Made by a program: the position numbers and the translations under genes. DNA of 11,964 nt, taken from NCBI GenBank assembly GCA_001778455.1, contig MFGX01000088.1:9087-21050 (forward strand), given 5' to 3'. The notes beneath the pieces were generated by a model. It did not search any database. It was not told the origin of the DNA and worked only from the letters and a program-made list of their open reading frames with translations. The stretch comes from Candidatus Fraserbacteria bacterium RBG_16_55_9 (GTDB lineage: Bacteria > Bipolaricaulota > Bipolaricaulia > RBG-16-55-9). Positions 1 to 6,261 of this stretch are shown here, in pieces (the stretch's first letter is position 1; each line of letters opens with the position of its first letter).

Positions 1-501
1 CAGCATAGCGATGAGGGCTGCGCTCAGCGCGAAGACAAGCCAGGGAGGAGGATGGGAAGCGAACTCTGAAACCGCTTGCAGATCTTGTGAAGGCATGGGA
101 GGTGCCGAGACTTGTTCTTCTCCTTCCTGTGGGGAAACGCCGAGAAACTGATGAAGTGCGCGAACCAGCAGATAGAGCATGAGAAGGGTCCCCGCGATCC
201 ACACAATATCGCGAAGTACTTTCTTCCTGGCCTCCGCGGAGAGGATCAAATAGATGACCGAGAGAGGGAAGAGTAACCAGAAGCCAAGGGCGATCATCGT
301 CTTCCAGAAATTGCTGATGTCCGCACCTGGCGTCGAAGAGCCGACCTGAGAAGCGGCTGCCTGTTGACCCTCATCCCATGAGAAGGGCCGTCCCGGAAGG
401 AGTTCGAGCCGAGAGAGACCCGCTGCCAACAGAACGATCGCAATGACGGAGAGCCCCAAAACGAAGATCGTCTTGAGCTTCTTCTGCCCCATTGCCCTCA
501 T
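1..501 (-). CDS. Multi-span membrane protein, 3' end missing (possible DUF4129-type protein)
   Basis: An open frame of 167 codons starts at the ATG complementary to 499-501 and continues past the left edge. I see four hydrophobic segments, at about residues 10-28, 68-88, 103-121 and the last 14 residues before the edge. After the first comes LSRLELLPGRPF; an acidic, proline-rich linker precedes the fourth. This layout (one span, an LELxPGxPF-like element, two spans, linker, another span) resembles the N-terminal half of DUF4129 membrane proteins. The defining domain would lie outside the window, so the family call is tentative; that it is an integral membrane protein is solid. It lies 31 bases downstream of the dehalogenase gene on the same strand and is probably co-transcribed. 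A second in-frame ATG at 490-492 is an alternative start; neither has a strong ribosome binding site. Confidence 0.7.
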   Translation of the reverse strand, partial: MRAMGQKKLKTIFVLGLSVIAIVLLAAGLSRLELLPGRPFSWDEGQQAAASQVGSSTPGADISNFWKTMIALGFWLLFPLSVIYLILSAEARKKVLRDIVWIAGTLLMLYLLVRALHQFLGVSPQEGEEQVSAPPMPSQDLQAVSEFASHPPPWLVFALSAALIAML

Positions 502-532
502 TTGCTTCAGTATATGCTGTAGTGTGGGTTTT

Positions 533-1453
533 TCAAAGGCGCTTCCCGGGGGATTGCGGGAGAGCCCACTGTCGCACCAGCTCTTCGCCGGAGAGCATGG
601 CAACCTCTGGGCCAGCTAAGGCAAGCATCCAGAATGCGACGGCGGTAACCGTCGTTGGAGAGTGTCGATAGAAGAAGTCGACTTTGCCTTTGATCTCGTC
701 CTGCTCTGCGTCATTTAGGCCTAAGGCGGTTAAGTCCTCGGGTGCCAGATCCACTCGGCGACGGAGCTCTTGCCTGCCTCGATTCGCGGCCTGTCGGACT
801 TCCTGCAGAAGTCGCTCGTACGTAGGCGCCTGGATAACCCTTCTGAGCTCCCCCCAGGCCAGCTCCAGATACTCGGGCCACGCCGCCAGCGTGTGAAACT
901 CATCGCTGACTTGAGGTAGCTCCAGCGATGCTTGGACGCTGGCAAAGATCTCGGCAACGTTTCCGGTTGCCTTCTGGGGATCCGCCATACGAACCTTCGG
1001 CATCCCTGGCGGAACCCCCCGACTCGTGGGTGTCACCACGATGCTCCTCACCCGCGCTGTCTCTCCCGAAGAAGCTTCTTTTAAGACGGTCGCGATCAAG
1101 AGGAGCTTTGCGTTCATAAAGTGATAGACCAAGAGCTGATCTTGAATCTCTTTGATCTTCTCTCGCGAGTAACCTGATCCCTTGAGTCGTGCTCTGTGGT
1201 CGCTGCCCTGGATCGAGGGCATTGCGGGAGAAACGGCATGGGTGCGGATGTCGTCCGAAGCCCCCTCGAATTGATTTGTGATGATCGGTTTGATGGCTCC
1301 CCACATGGCGGCGAAGTATTTCGGGTGAGCTGCCAGTACACGGAAAAGCCAAGGGACGGTGCTCACCTGCAAAGTGCCCTGGATGTCGTTATAGATGGCC
1401 TTGATCTCACCCGTCGCTTCGGCTTCCGGAACCTCTTTAAGAAGCGGGGTCAT
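533..1453 (-). CDS. DehI-family 2-haloacid dehalogenase
   Basis: The 306-residue protein matches the DehI family (group I 2-haloacid dehalogenases, cofactor-independent enzymes that hydrolyse 2-haloalkanoic acids to 2-hydroxy acids). It contains two related halves, as expected of the DehI pseudo-dimer: residues 7-58 (EVPEAEATGEIKAIY, then WGAIKPI) and 154-207 (VRMADPQKATG, then WGELRRV). Residues recalled for the active site of P. putida DehI have counterparts: W35 and F37, N114 in HFMNAK (same number as the reported water-activating Asn), and S183-D184 near the reported catalytic Asp189. An intact enzyme is therefore likely, though some family members may act on other substrates. There is no signal peptide, so it should be cytosolic. 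The start ATG has only a weak ribosome site; an AGGAGG lies 21 bases upstream but is followed by an in-frame TGA. The gene is 27 bases downstream of a 69-aa gene and 31 bases upstream of a membrane protein gene. Confidence 0.85.
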   Translation of the reverse strand: MTPLLKEVPEAEATGEIKAIYNDIQGTLQVSTVPWLFRVLAAHPKYFAAMWGAIKPIITNQFEGASDDIRTHAVSPAMPSIQGSDHRARLKGSGYSREKIKEIQDQLLVYHFMNAKLLLIATVLKEASSGETARVRSIVVTPTSRGVPPGMPKVRMADPQKATGNVAEIFASVQASLELPQVSDEFHTLAAWPEYLELAWGELRRVIQAPTYERLLQEVRQAANRGRQELRRRVDLAPEDLTALGLNDAEQDEIKGKVDFFYRHSPTTVTAVAFWMLALAGPEVAMLSGEELVRQWALPQSPGKRL

Positions 1454-1480
1454 GGCTATGTCGTCTTCTCACTGCCTCCT

Positions 1481-1690
1481 TCACTCTGACGCTGTCGATT
1501 GGTGGGCTTGAGTCTCGGTGATGAAGTCGTCTTCCCACCAGATCTCTACATAGGGTGCGCGATCGCGAGGGCATCGTAGCGCGATAACCCAGCCGGGAAT
1601 TGACTCTGCATCGATGACCACAGGTTGATCATCGAAGATCTCCTTGGATGACGCGTTTTCCCAGAAAGTGACTGCCTCCTTGAGCTCCAT
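1481..1690 (-). CDS. Small unrecognised protein, 69 aa
   Basis: I do not recognise this family. The frame stays open upstream to an ATG at 1786 (101 aa), but I place the start at the ATG complementary to 1688-1690. It has a purine-rich AAAGGGGGCAGG just before it, and the longer version would run through a good promoter (1728-1758). The 69-residue product begins MELKEAVTFWENAS. It is acidic, with a WVIALRCPRDRAPYVEIWWE stretch of likely beta strands, and has no membrane segment or signal peptide. It is the first gene of the minus-strand operon, 27 bases ahead of the DehI-like gene. That position hints at a linked role, but there is no direct evidence. Confidence 0.6.
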   Translation of the reverse strand: MELKEAVTFWENASSKEIFDDQPVVIDAESIPGWVIALRCPRDRAPYVEIWWEDDFITETQAHQSTASE

Positions 1691-1727
1691 CCTGCCCCCT
1701 TTGCAGATGCTTTTTGTTCTTTGCGCT

Positions 1728-1758
1728 ATCTTAGCATGCACCACTCTGGGGGTGTCAA
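1728..1758 (-). promoter_or_regulatory. Sigma70-like promoter of the dehalogenase operon
   Basis: Read on the minus strand, a perfect TTGACA (complement of 1753-1758) is followed after 19 bases by TAAGAT (complement of 1728-1733). Transcription would start near 1721, about 30 bases ahead of the chosen start of the 69-aa gene. The spacer is two bases longer than ideal. This site is one reason for rejecting the longer version of that gene. Confidence 0.5.
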
Positions 1759-1856
1759 ATCGTTCCGTAACGGTCGATACAGCCACCGAATCTTAACTGA
1801 CCTCTCTCCTTGAGGCTGTCCTGACAACTTCGGAATCTTAAAATCCTTAAAGCACA

Positions 1857-1875
1857 GAGTAGAGAACTACTACTC
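1857..1875. repeat. Short inverted repeat just upstream of the methyltransferase promoter
   Basis: AGTAG (1858-1862) and CTACT (1867-1871) form a 5-bp inverted repeat. In a second register GAGTAG (1857-1862) pairs with CTACTC (1870-1875). It ends five bases before the -35 element at 1880. A longer-range pair, CCTTGAG (1808-1814) with CTCAAGG (1873-1879), brackets the region, and GAATCTTAA occurs twice (1788-1796 and 1833-1841). These could be operator sequences for the restriction-modification cassette or chance; no regulator gene is visible in the cassette. Confidence 0.3.
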
Positions 1876-1879
1876 AAGG

Positions 1880-1909
1880 TTGGCAAAGGAAACCATGCAA
1901 GGGTATAGT
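1880..1909 (+). promoter_or_regulatory. Sigma70-like promoter of the restriction-modification cassette
   Basis: TTGGCA (1880-1885) and TATAGT (1904-1909) each match consensus at five of six positions and are 18 bases apart. Transcription would begin around 1916, leaving a leader of only about 14 bases that contains the ribosome binding site. Confidence 0.55.
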
Positions 1910-1929
1910 TAGCTCATGGGGGGCAACGT

Positions 1930-3228
1930 TTGGACTTGAAGCAGTTGAAACTACTTCCCGAAATCGAAGAAGATAAGAGCGCAATCAAGAACGATAAAAC
2001 ATCTACATTTTCAGACAATCTATCGCTCCCCATTCACAGATGGTTTCGTTACTCCGCTGGATTCTCTGCTCGATGGGTCCGGGACCTTATTAAACAGGAA
2101 AAAGCTAAACAAAGGAAGAGAGTCTTTGATCCCTTTGGCGGTGCTGCCACTGTCCTTTTGGAAGGAGAATATTGTAATGTAGAGGCCATTGGAGTTGAAG
2201 CTCATCCCTTTGTCGCGCGAGTCGCTCGTGCCAAGCTTTGTTGGCGGGAAAACCCAAAGGTATTCCGCAATTATGCGATCCTCATCTTGGATGAAGCCCA
2301 AAAGCAAGGGGGCGATGTGAGTAGATACCCAAAGCTCATTCACGAATGCTTTCCTGACGAATCTCTCATTCGCCTAGATTCATTGCGAAAGGCATGGGAA
2401 GCTACAGCAGATGGTTCGCATTTATCTGAGCTTACTTGGCTAGCACTGGCCTCCATTTTAAGAAAGTGCTCACCTGTGGGAACCGCCCAATGGCAGTACA
2501 TTCTCCCTAACAGGACCAAGGCAAGAGTGCTTGATCCCTATGATGCGTTTCGGGCCAAGGTTCATTTAATAAGCAGTGATATGGCTGAGCGTCAGAGGCA
2601 ACCACATGGACCGAGAGCTACACTACATTGGGAAGATGCACGGCAATGTTCTTCACTCCCTGACGGGTGGGCCGATCTTGTAATAACGTCACCTCCTTAC
2701 ACAAACAACTACGATTACGCGGATGCAGTACGTCTTGAAATGAGTTTCTTTGGTGAGATTCAGGGTTGGGGAGATTTGCAAGATGCCGTCCGTAAGTACC
2801 TAATCCGTTCATGCACGCAACATGTAACTAAGTTGATTGGGGAAACCTATAGGATTCTTGATGACCCGCTTCTTGATCCCATAAGAGAGGAGTTAGCTGC
2901 AACTTGCAAGCGATTGGAAGGAGAGCGAGAAAAGCACGGAGGGAAAAAACCTTATCATACGATGATTGCTGCCTACTTTAGTGATATGGCAAAGGTTTGG
3001 GTAGCTCTACGGCGGGTTACGTGCAAAGGCTCATTGGTCTGCTTCGTAGTCGGCGACTCTGCACCCTATGGAATATATGTACCTGTAGATAAGTGGCTTG
3101 GAGAGCTAGCAGTTGCGTCCGGCTTTAGATCTTATAGATTTGAAAAGACAAGAGATAGGAACGTGAAGTGGAAAAACCGCAAACACCGCGTTCCGCTTCA
3201 TGAAGGTCGCCTCTGGATCGAGGGGTAA
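1930..3228 (+). CDS. DNA methyltransferase of a type II restriction-modification system (amino-methyltransferase)
   Basis: The 432-residue protein carries the two hallmarks of N4-cytosine/N6-adenine DNA methyltransferases. The AdoMet-binding motif I is DPFGGAATVLLEG at residues 67-79, preceded by a motif X-like HRWFRYSAGFS at 36-46. The catalytic motif IV is TSPPY at 253-257, extended as TNNYDYADAVRLE. The SPPY form is commonest in N4-cytosine enzymes, but N6-adenine cannot be excluded. Motif I precedes motif IV with about 180 residues between, which could hold the target recognition domain. The start is TTG, with a GGGGGG ribosome site at 1918-1923; the ATG at 1915 runs into TGA after seven codons. 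The nuclease gene follows two bases after the stop. Local GC (38% counted at 1981-2040) and codon use are unlike the flanking genes, suggesting horizontal acquisition. It would protect host sites from the partner enzyme; the recognition sequence is not readable here. Confidence 0.85.
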   Translation: MDLKQLKLLPEIEEDKSAIKNDKTSTFSDNLSLPIHRWFRYSAGFSARWVRDLIKQEKAKQRKRVFDPFGGAATVLLEGEYCNVEAIGVEAHPFVARVARAKLCWRENPKVFRNYAILILDEAQKQGGDVSRYPKLIHECFPDESLIRLDSLRKAWEATADGSHLSELTWLALASILRKCSPVGTAQWQYILPNRTKARVLDPYDAFRAKVHLISSDMAERQRQPHGPRATLHWEDARQCSSLPDGWADLVITSPPYTNNYDYADAVRLEMSFFGEIQGWGDLQDAVRKYLIRSCTQHVTKLIGETYRILDDPLLDPIREELAATCKRLEGEREKHGGKKPYHTMIAAYFSDMAKVWVALRRVTCKGSLVCFVVGDSAPYGIYVPVDKWLGELAVASGFRSYRFEKTRDRNVKWKNRKHRVPLHEGRLWIEG

Positions 3229-3230
3229 AG

Positions 3231-4091
3231 ATGGCTGAATCTCCTGCGCATAAATTTGGACAAATTATCGGTAATGTTCTTCAAGAAGCTATTGAGCCCC
3301 TATTGCAGGATTTTGCACTAAGGCACGGACTCTATCTTGATAAGAAAGGAACTCGAACAGTTAGGGGGGGTAAGAAGAAGGTTAGCTGGACCGATAAGTT
3401 TGGGAATGAGCATGACTTAGACTTTGTATTAGAGAGAGGAGGCAGTGATGCTCGAATTGGAGAACCTATAGCATTTATAGAAACTGCGTGGCGGATATAC
3501 ACAAAACACGCGAGGAATAAGACACAGGAGATCCAGGGAGCCGTCCTACCACTCGTAGAGACTTACCAGAATACCGCGCCTTTCCGGGGAGTCGTATTAG
3601 CAGGAAGCTTCACTGGAGGGTCCCTCGATCAGATGAAATCGCAAGGTTTCACTGTTCTGGATTTCCCTAGGGATAGTGTTTTTAAGGCATTCCAGCGTGC
3701 CGGTATTGATGCAGCTTATGACGAAAACACGCCGGATACCAAAGTTCTGAAGAAGATCCGTGCATGGGAAAGCCTACCCAAAACCAAGCGCACTCTTGTA
3801 AAAGATGAAATGATTAGAATTAATTCTGCACAGAAGGAGAGATTCATGATGGCGCTTGAGCGTACCATTTCAAGGCGAATTGTATTGGTACGTGTTCTTC
3901 CTCTTCATGGTAGACCAGTTGAATGGAAGTCTACTAAAGAAGCGATTGCTTTTGTTGAAAGATACGATGAAGAGAACGTTACAGATTCTTTTGCGAGGTA
4001 CGAAGTCGAAATTCGATATAACAACGGAGATCGGATCCAAGGGCACTTCGCAGATAGACATAGTGCTATCGAGTTCCTCCGCCGCTACTAG
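3231..4091 (+). CDS. Probable type II restriction endonuclease, PD-(D/E)XK-like
   Basis: The 286-residue protein directly follows the methyltransferase gene, with two bases between stop and ATG and a GAGGGGTAAAG ribosome site that overlaps the upstream stop. A plausible nuclease core runs from HDLDFVLERGG (residues 61-71) to EPIAFIETAWRIYTKHARNK (78-97). D62 or D64 would be the metal-binding Asp and E84 the acidic residue of the second strand. The usual E-x-K is E-T-A-W-R here, so lysine 92 or 97 on the following helix may serve as the catalytic lysine, as in PD-(D/E)XK variants where that residue has moved. I recall the E-(T/S)-A-W-R-x-Y-T-K-H-x-R-N-K pattern from nucleases next to methylases like this one, but cannot name a characterised member. 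The enzyme should cut unmodified DNA in the cytoplasm. Its codon use matches the methyltransferase. The active-site assignment is inference; the pairing makes the role likely. Confidence 0.72.
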   Translation: MAESPAHKFGQIIGNVLQEAIEPLLQDFALRHGLYLDKKGTRTVRGGKKKVSWTDKFGNEHDLDFVLERGGSDARIGEPIAFIETAWRIYTKHARNKTQEIQGAVLPLVETYQNTAPFRGVVLAGSFTGGSLDQMKSQGFTVLDFPRDSVFKAFQRAGIDAAYDENTPDTKVLKKIRAWESLPKTKRTLVKDEMIRINSAQKERFMMALERTISRRIVLVRVLPLHGRPVEWKSTKEAIAFVERYDEENVTDSFARYEVEIRYNNGDRIQGHFADRHSAIEFLRRY

Positions 4092-4096
4092 ATCAA

Positions 4097-4117
4097 GGAT
4101 TCGGTCACCGAATTTTC
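4097..4117 (+). terminator. Candidate rho-independent terminator after the nuclease gene
   Basis: ATTCGG (4099-4104), loop TCA, CCGAAT (4108-4113), then TTTT through 4116. The stem can be lengthened by G-U pairs at its base. It lies six bases after the nuclease stop codon. The stem is short and the T-run modest, so termination may be weak. Confidence 0.4.
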
Positions 4118-4199
4118 ACCAACTTTGGATGGAATTTCCACCGGGTGCTCCACCATAATTCTCTTGAACACATGCAAGAAAATTGGGGGGAGGTCCTTT

Positions 4200-5450
4200 A
4201 TGAAGTCGTTTGCCTCGTTTGGTTGGTTTCGTGGAGTTATACTCACTGTCTTAGTGCTTGCCGTAACTGGGCTGCCGAGCGCGCTTGGGCAGCAAGGAAT
4301 CGAGAGCGGTTATGTGGATGAGGCCGCATTACGAATTCCGGATAATCTCCTTCCTGGCTTGGTCCTGGCCGTTGGCGATGTGGATAGAGATGGGGACGTA
4401 GATGTCTATATCGGCACGGATACCGGACCAGCCCGAGACATGTTGCTCATCAACGATGGTCGCGGGCGCTTTGAGAACGATGCCGTCCGGAGGGTGCCTC
4501 CCAAGGAAGCAGATGCCTTCACCCGGGGTGTCCAATTGGTTGATCTGGACGGTGACAAAGATCTAGATATCCTTGTCGCTCTGGCGCGGATGATCCCGGG
4601 GACCACTCAGATCGCTGGAGAAGAGAACCAGATCTTCATCAATAACGGTCAGGGGTTCTTTAACGATGAATCGAACACACGGATGTCCGGTCTAACGCTG
4701 GTTGAGCGCGATGATCGGAGCTACGGCATTGTCGCCGGAGACGTAAACGGCGATCAGGCTACCGATTTCTTTGTCGCCAACCTCGGAGAAGCCAGTCGCC
4801 TCTGGCTAAACAACGGAAGAGGCATCTTTGCCAACTCATCGGATCTACTCCCCCCCTCTATTGAGTCGCTCAACAGCACGAGCACGGACATGGGCGATGT
4901 CGATGGAGACGGGGATCTCGATATCATCCTCGGTGTGGGAATCGTTCGAGAAGGAATCGCGCATCTACTCATCAACCAAGGTCAGGGGAATTTTGATGAT
5001 CAGACCACGTTTCGGTTCTCGGCGGAGGTCGCTGTGAACAGCTTGGACACGCGCTTTGTCGATGTGGACGGAGATGGCGATCTCGATCTGATCTTCTGCA
5101 ATTTCCCGACGCGGGCTGCACTCCTGACGAACAACGGTCAGGGATTCTTCTCGGATGATACTGCCCAGAAACTTCCCATTGAGGCCGCGTCATGCACGGG
5201 ATTGGACATAGGGGACTTCGATAAGGATGGCGATCCGGATATTGCACTGGGCCGGAATCCCAATGATCCCATCGTGCGCCGCAACGTTCTTCTCATCAAT
5301 AGCGACGGGAAGGGGCATTTCATCGCAACTCCCTTGCCGGGCGATGGGGGCGGTTCTGATGTCGCCTTCTTCGATGCCGATGGAGATGGCGATCTCGACC
5401 TGATCGGGGTAAATGAGGGAGAGCACCATCTCTGGATCAATAAGCGCTAG
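4200..5450 (+). CDS. Secreted VCBS/FG-GAP repeat beta-propeller protein
   Basis: The start is the ATG at 4200, preceded by GGAGGT at 4189-4194. The frame opens further upstream (4125), but only this start gives a clean signal peptide: positive residues, a hydrophobic core at about 11-27, and a likely cut after ALG (28-30). The mature part holds seven repeats, each with an aspartate-rich calcium-loop sequence: GDVDRDGDVD (59-68), VDLDGDKDLD (114-123), GDVNGDQATD (180-189), GDVDGDGDLD (232-241), VDVDGDGDLD (287-296), GDFDKDGDPD (338-347) and FDADGDGDLD (391-400). Most are followed by a LLINxGQGxF-like strand. Seven repeats fit one closed seven-bladed propeller of the integrin-alpha/VCBS type. 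The third loop lacks two of the usual acidic residues. The protein ends just after the last blade, with no anchor, sorting or enzyme domain. Family knowledge suggests extracellular, calcium-stabilised binding; the ligand is unknown. Confidence 0.88.
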   Translation: MKSFASFGWFRGVILTVLVLAVTGLPSALGQQGIESGYVDEAALRIPDNLLPGLVLAVGDVDRDGDVDVYIGTDTGPARDMLLINDGRGRFENDAVRRVPPKEADAFTRGVQLVDLDGDKDLDILVALARMIPGTTQIAGEENQIFINNGQGFFNDESNTRMSGLTLVERDDRSYGIVAGDVNGDQATDFFVANLGEASRLWLNNGRGIFANSSDLLPPSIESLNSTSTDMGDVDGDGDLDIILGVGIVREGIAHLLINQGQGNFDDQTTFRFSAEVAVNSLDTRFVDVDGDGDLDLIFCNFPTRAALLTNNGQGFFSDDTAQKLPIEAASCTGLDIGDFDKDGDPDIALGRNPNDPIVRRNVLLINSDGKGHFIATPLPGDGGGSDVAFFDADGDGDLDLIGVNEGEHHLWINKR

Positions 5451-5481
5451 CACCTAGAGCACGTACGAGTTTAGAAAGCTG

Positions 5482-5524
5482 GAAAGCGTGGGTCCCCTCG
5501 GATGGGAGGGGACCTATGCTTTTC
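5482..5524. terminator. Strong two-way terminator between the VCBS gene and tRNA-Leu
   Basis: GGTCCCCTC (5491-5499) and GAGGGGACC (5506-5514) form a perfect 9-bp stem around a 6-base loop. Flanking AAAGC (5483-5487) can pair with GCTTT (5519-5523) after a 3x3 internal loop. T-rich sequence follows on the plus strand (CTTTTC) and, more weakly, on the minus strand (GCTTTCC). It lies 32 bases after the plus-strand VCBS gene and 21 bases past the 3' end of the minus-strand tRNA, so it probably ends both transcripts. Confidence 0.75.
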
Positions 5525-5544
5525 TGTGGCCTGAGTTTGGGGGG

Positions 5545-5628
5545 TGCCGAGGGAGGGAGTTGAACCCACACGGTGTTGCCACCACGGGATTTTGAGTCCC
5601 GCGCGTCTGCCGATTCCGCCACCTCGGC
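5545..5628 (-). tRNA. tRNA-Leu (anticodon CAA)
   Basis: On the minus strand GCCGAGG pairs with CCTCGGC to form the acceptor stem, with discriminator base A (complement of 5545). The D arm is GCG...CGC. The anticodon arm is CGGGA-CTCAAAA-TCCCG, whose loop places CAA at positions 34-36, reading UUG leucine codons. A long variable arm (GGTG-GCAA-CACC) marks it as class II, as leucine tRNAs are. The T arm is GTGGG-TTCAACT-CCCTC, with one U-U mismatch at the second pair. The bases after the discriminator are CCC, so the CCA end is not encoded and must be added by a nucleotidyltransferase. It is a single gene with its own promoter and terminator. Confidence 0.95.
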
Positions 5629-5650
5629 ATTTGAGAGCTTTCGCTGGTTG

Positions 5651-5679
5651 ATTATAGCTTTCCCAAGTATCTCCGTCAA
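5651..5679 (-). promoter_or_regulatory. Sigma70-like promoter of tRNA-Leu
   Basis: On the minus strand TTGACG (complement of 5674-5679) and a perfect TATAAT (complement of 5651-5656) are separated by the ideal 17 bases. Transcription would start near 5644, giving a 5' leader of roughly 16 bases before the mature tRNA. Confidence 0.75.
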
Positions 5680-5690
5680 CGCGTTGCGGA

Positions 5691-5719
5691 TTGCTTTTTC
5701 GAGTCCATGGCATTACTAT
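5691..5719 (+). promoter_or_regulatory. Weak candidate promoter of the unknown gene pair
   Basis: TTGCTT (5691-5696) and TACTAT (5714-5719) are spaced 17 bases apart. The matches are only three and four of six. Transcription would start near 5726 and include the hairpin leader at 5742-5768. It would lie back to back with the tRNA promoter. Confidence 0.3.
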
Positions 5720-5741
5720 GAAGCAACGAGAGCCAGCTTTA

Positions 5742-5768
5742 GGGGGTATTTACCCCCTTTCACGGGGG
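5742..5768 (+). promoter_or_regulatory. Leader with two mutually exclusive hairpins over the ribosome binding site
   Basis: GGGGGTA (5742-5748), TT, TACCCCC (5751-5757) is a perfect 7-bp hairpin. The same CCCCC (5753-5757) can instead pair with GGGGG (5764-5768), the purine run that serves as the ribosome site for the TTG start at 5773. In the first fold the ribosome site is free; in the second it is buried. This is the geometry of a small translational switch. The pairing is directly visible; the regulatory function is inferred, and no ligand-binding domain is apparent. Confidence 0.4.
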
Positions 5769-5772
5769 ACGC

Positions 5773-6261
5773 TTGTCAGAAATACCAGAAGATAAGCTAA
5801 AATTTCAACTGAAAGCTCGGGCCGAATTGGCACGGCTCGCCTACGGAGAGCAGATTCTCCAGTGCACGAACCGTGATCCCGAGGAGATGACAGGCTTTCT
5901 CATGCTGGACGGGGAAATCGAGAAGGCACGACTATGGAGAGCATTTGCCATAGCGAAACGTGAAGGTTCGTCAGACTATATCCGTGGAATGGTGGCGTAT
6001 ATGATCAGTCACGAGGTAGGGGAGTGCAATCGCCAGAAGCAGAAGAACCTCATTGAGTGCATTGAGCGGAGCGAAGTCCATCTGAAAGATCTTACGTTTG
6101 AGCAACTGGCAGGCACGCATCTCCGCTGGAGACACATCTTTCAGTTGCTGGGTAAGGAGTTCAACCCCACGCGCGAGAAAGAGTTTGTCAAGCAAGTTTA
6201 CGAACGATTGAAGAAAGAAGAGGAGTTGCATCCAAATCATGAGTCGTACACCAGGAAATGA
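5773..6261 (+). CDS. Unrecognised cytosolic protein, 162 aa, first of an overlapping pair
   Basis: I do not recognise this family. The likely start is the TTG at 5773, with a GGGGGA run at 5764-5769. The first in-frame ATG (codon 39) has no better ribosome site and would remove a well-formed N-terminal helix. The product is soluble-looking, charged and probably mostly helical: an N-terminal segment KFQLKARAELARLAYGEQIL, a middle with RLWRAFAIAKREGSSDYIRG and cysteines C83 and C108, and a lysine/glutamate-rich C-terminal helix. No signal peptide, membrane span, nucleotide-binding motif or helix-turn-helix is evident. It overlaps the following gene by 23 bases, so the two are probably translated together and may act together. 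Because the second gene resembles an anti-sigma-type membrane protein, I checked for a sigma factor here and saw no region 2 or region 4 features. Confidence 0.7.
   Translation: MSEIPEDKLKFQLKARAELARLAYGEQILQCTNRDPEEMTGFLMLDGEIEKARLWRAFAIAKREGSSDYIRGMVAYMISHEVGECNRQKQKNLIECIERSEVHLKDLTFEQLAGTHLRWRHIFQLLGKEFNPTREKEFVKQVYERLKKEEELHPNHESYTRK

Noticed and set aside
900..1352. 150-aa frame within the DehI-like gene
   Set aside because: It is out of frame with the conserved DehI protein, with a composition dominated by serine, arginine and glycine typical of a shifted frame.
1691..1786. N-terminal extension of the small protein to 101 aa
   Set aside because: It would overlap a perfect TTGACA and a -10-like box, and the internal ATG at 1690 has the better ribosome site.
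5437..5713. Two overlapping 80-aa minus-strand frames
   Set aside because: They run through the tRNA-Leu gene and the terminator; the frames are by-products of those RNAs.
5718..5795. 25-codon leader peptide frame ahead of the 162-aa gene
   Set aside because: It has no ribosome site and its ATG lies upstream of the predicted transcription start; no run of regulatory codons is seen.
5773..6261. Sigma factor partner for the ZAS-like protein
   Set aside because: No region 2 or region 4 motifs or helix-turn-helix are visible, so the sigma/anti-sigma reading is not supported.
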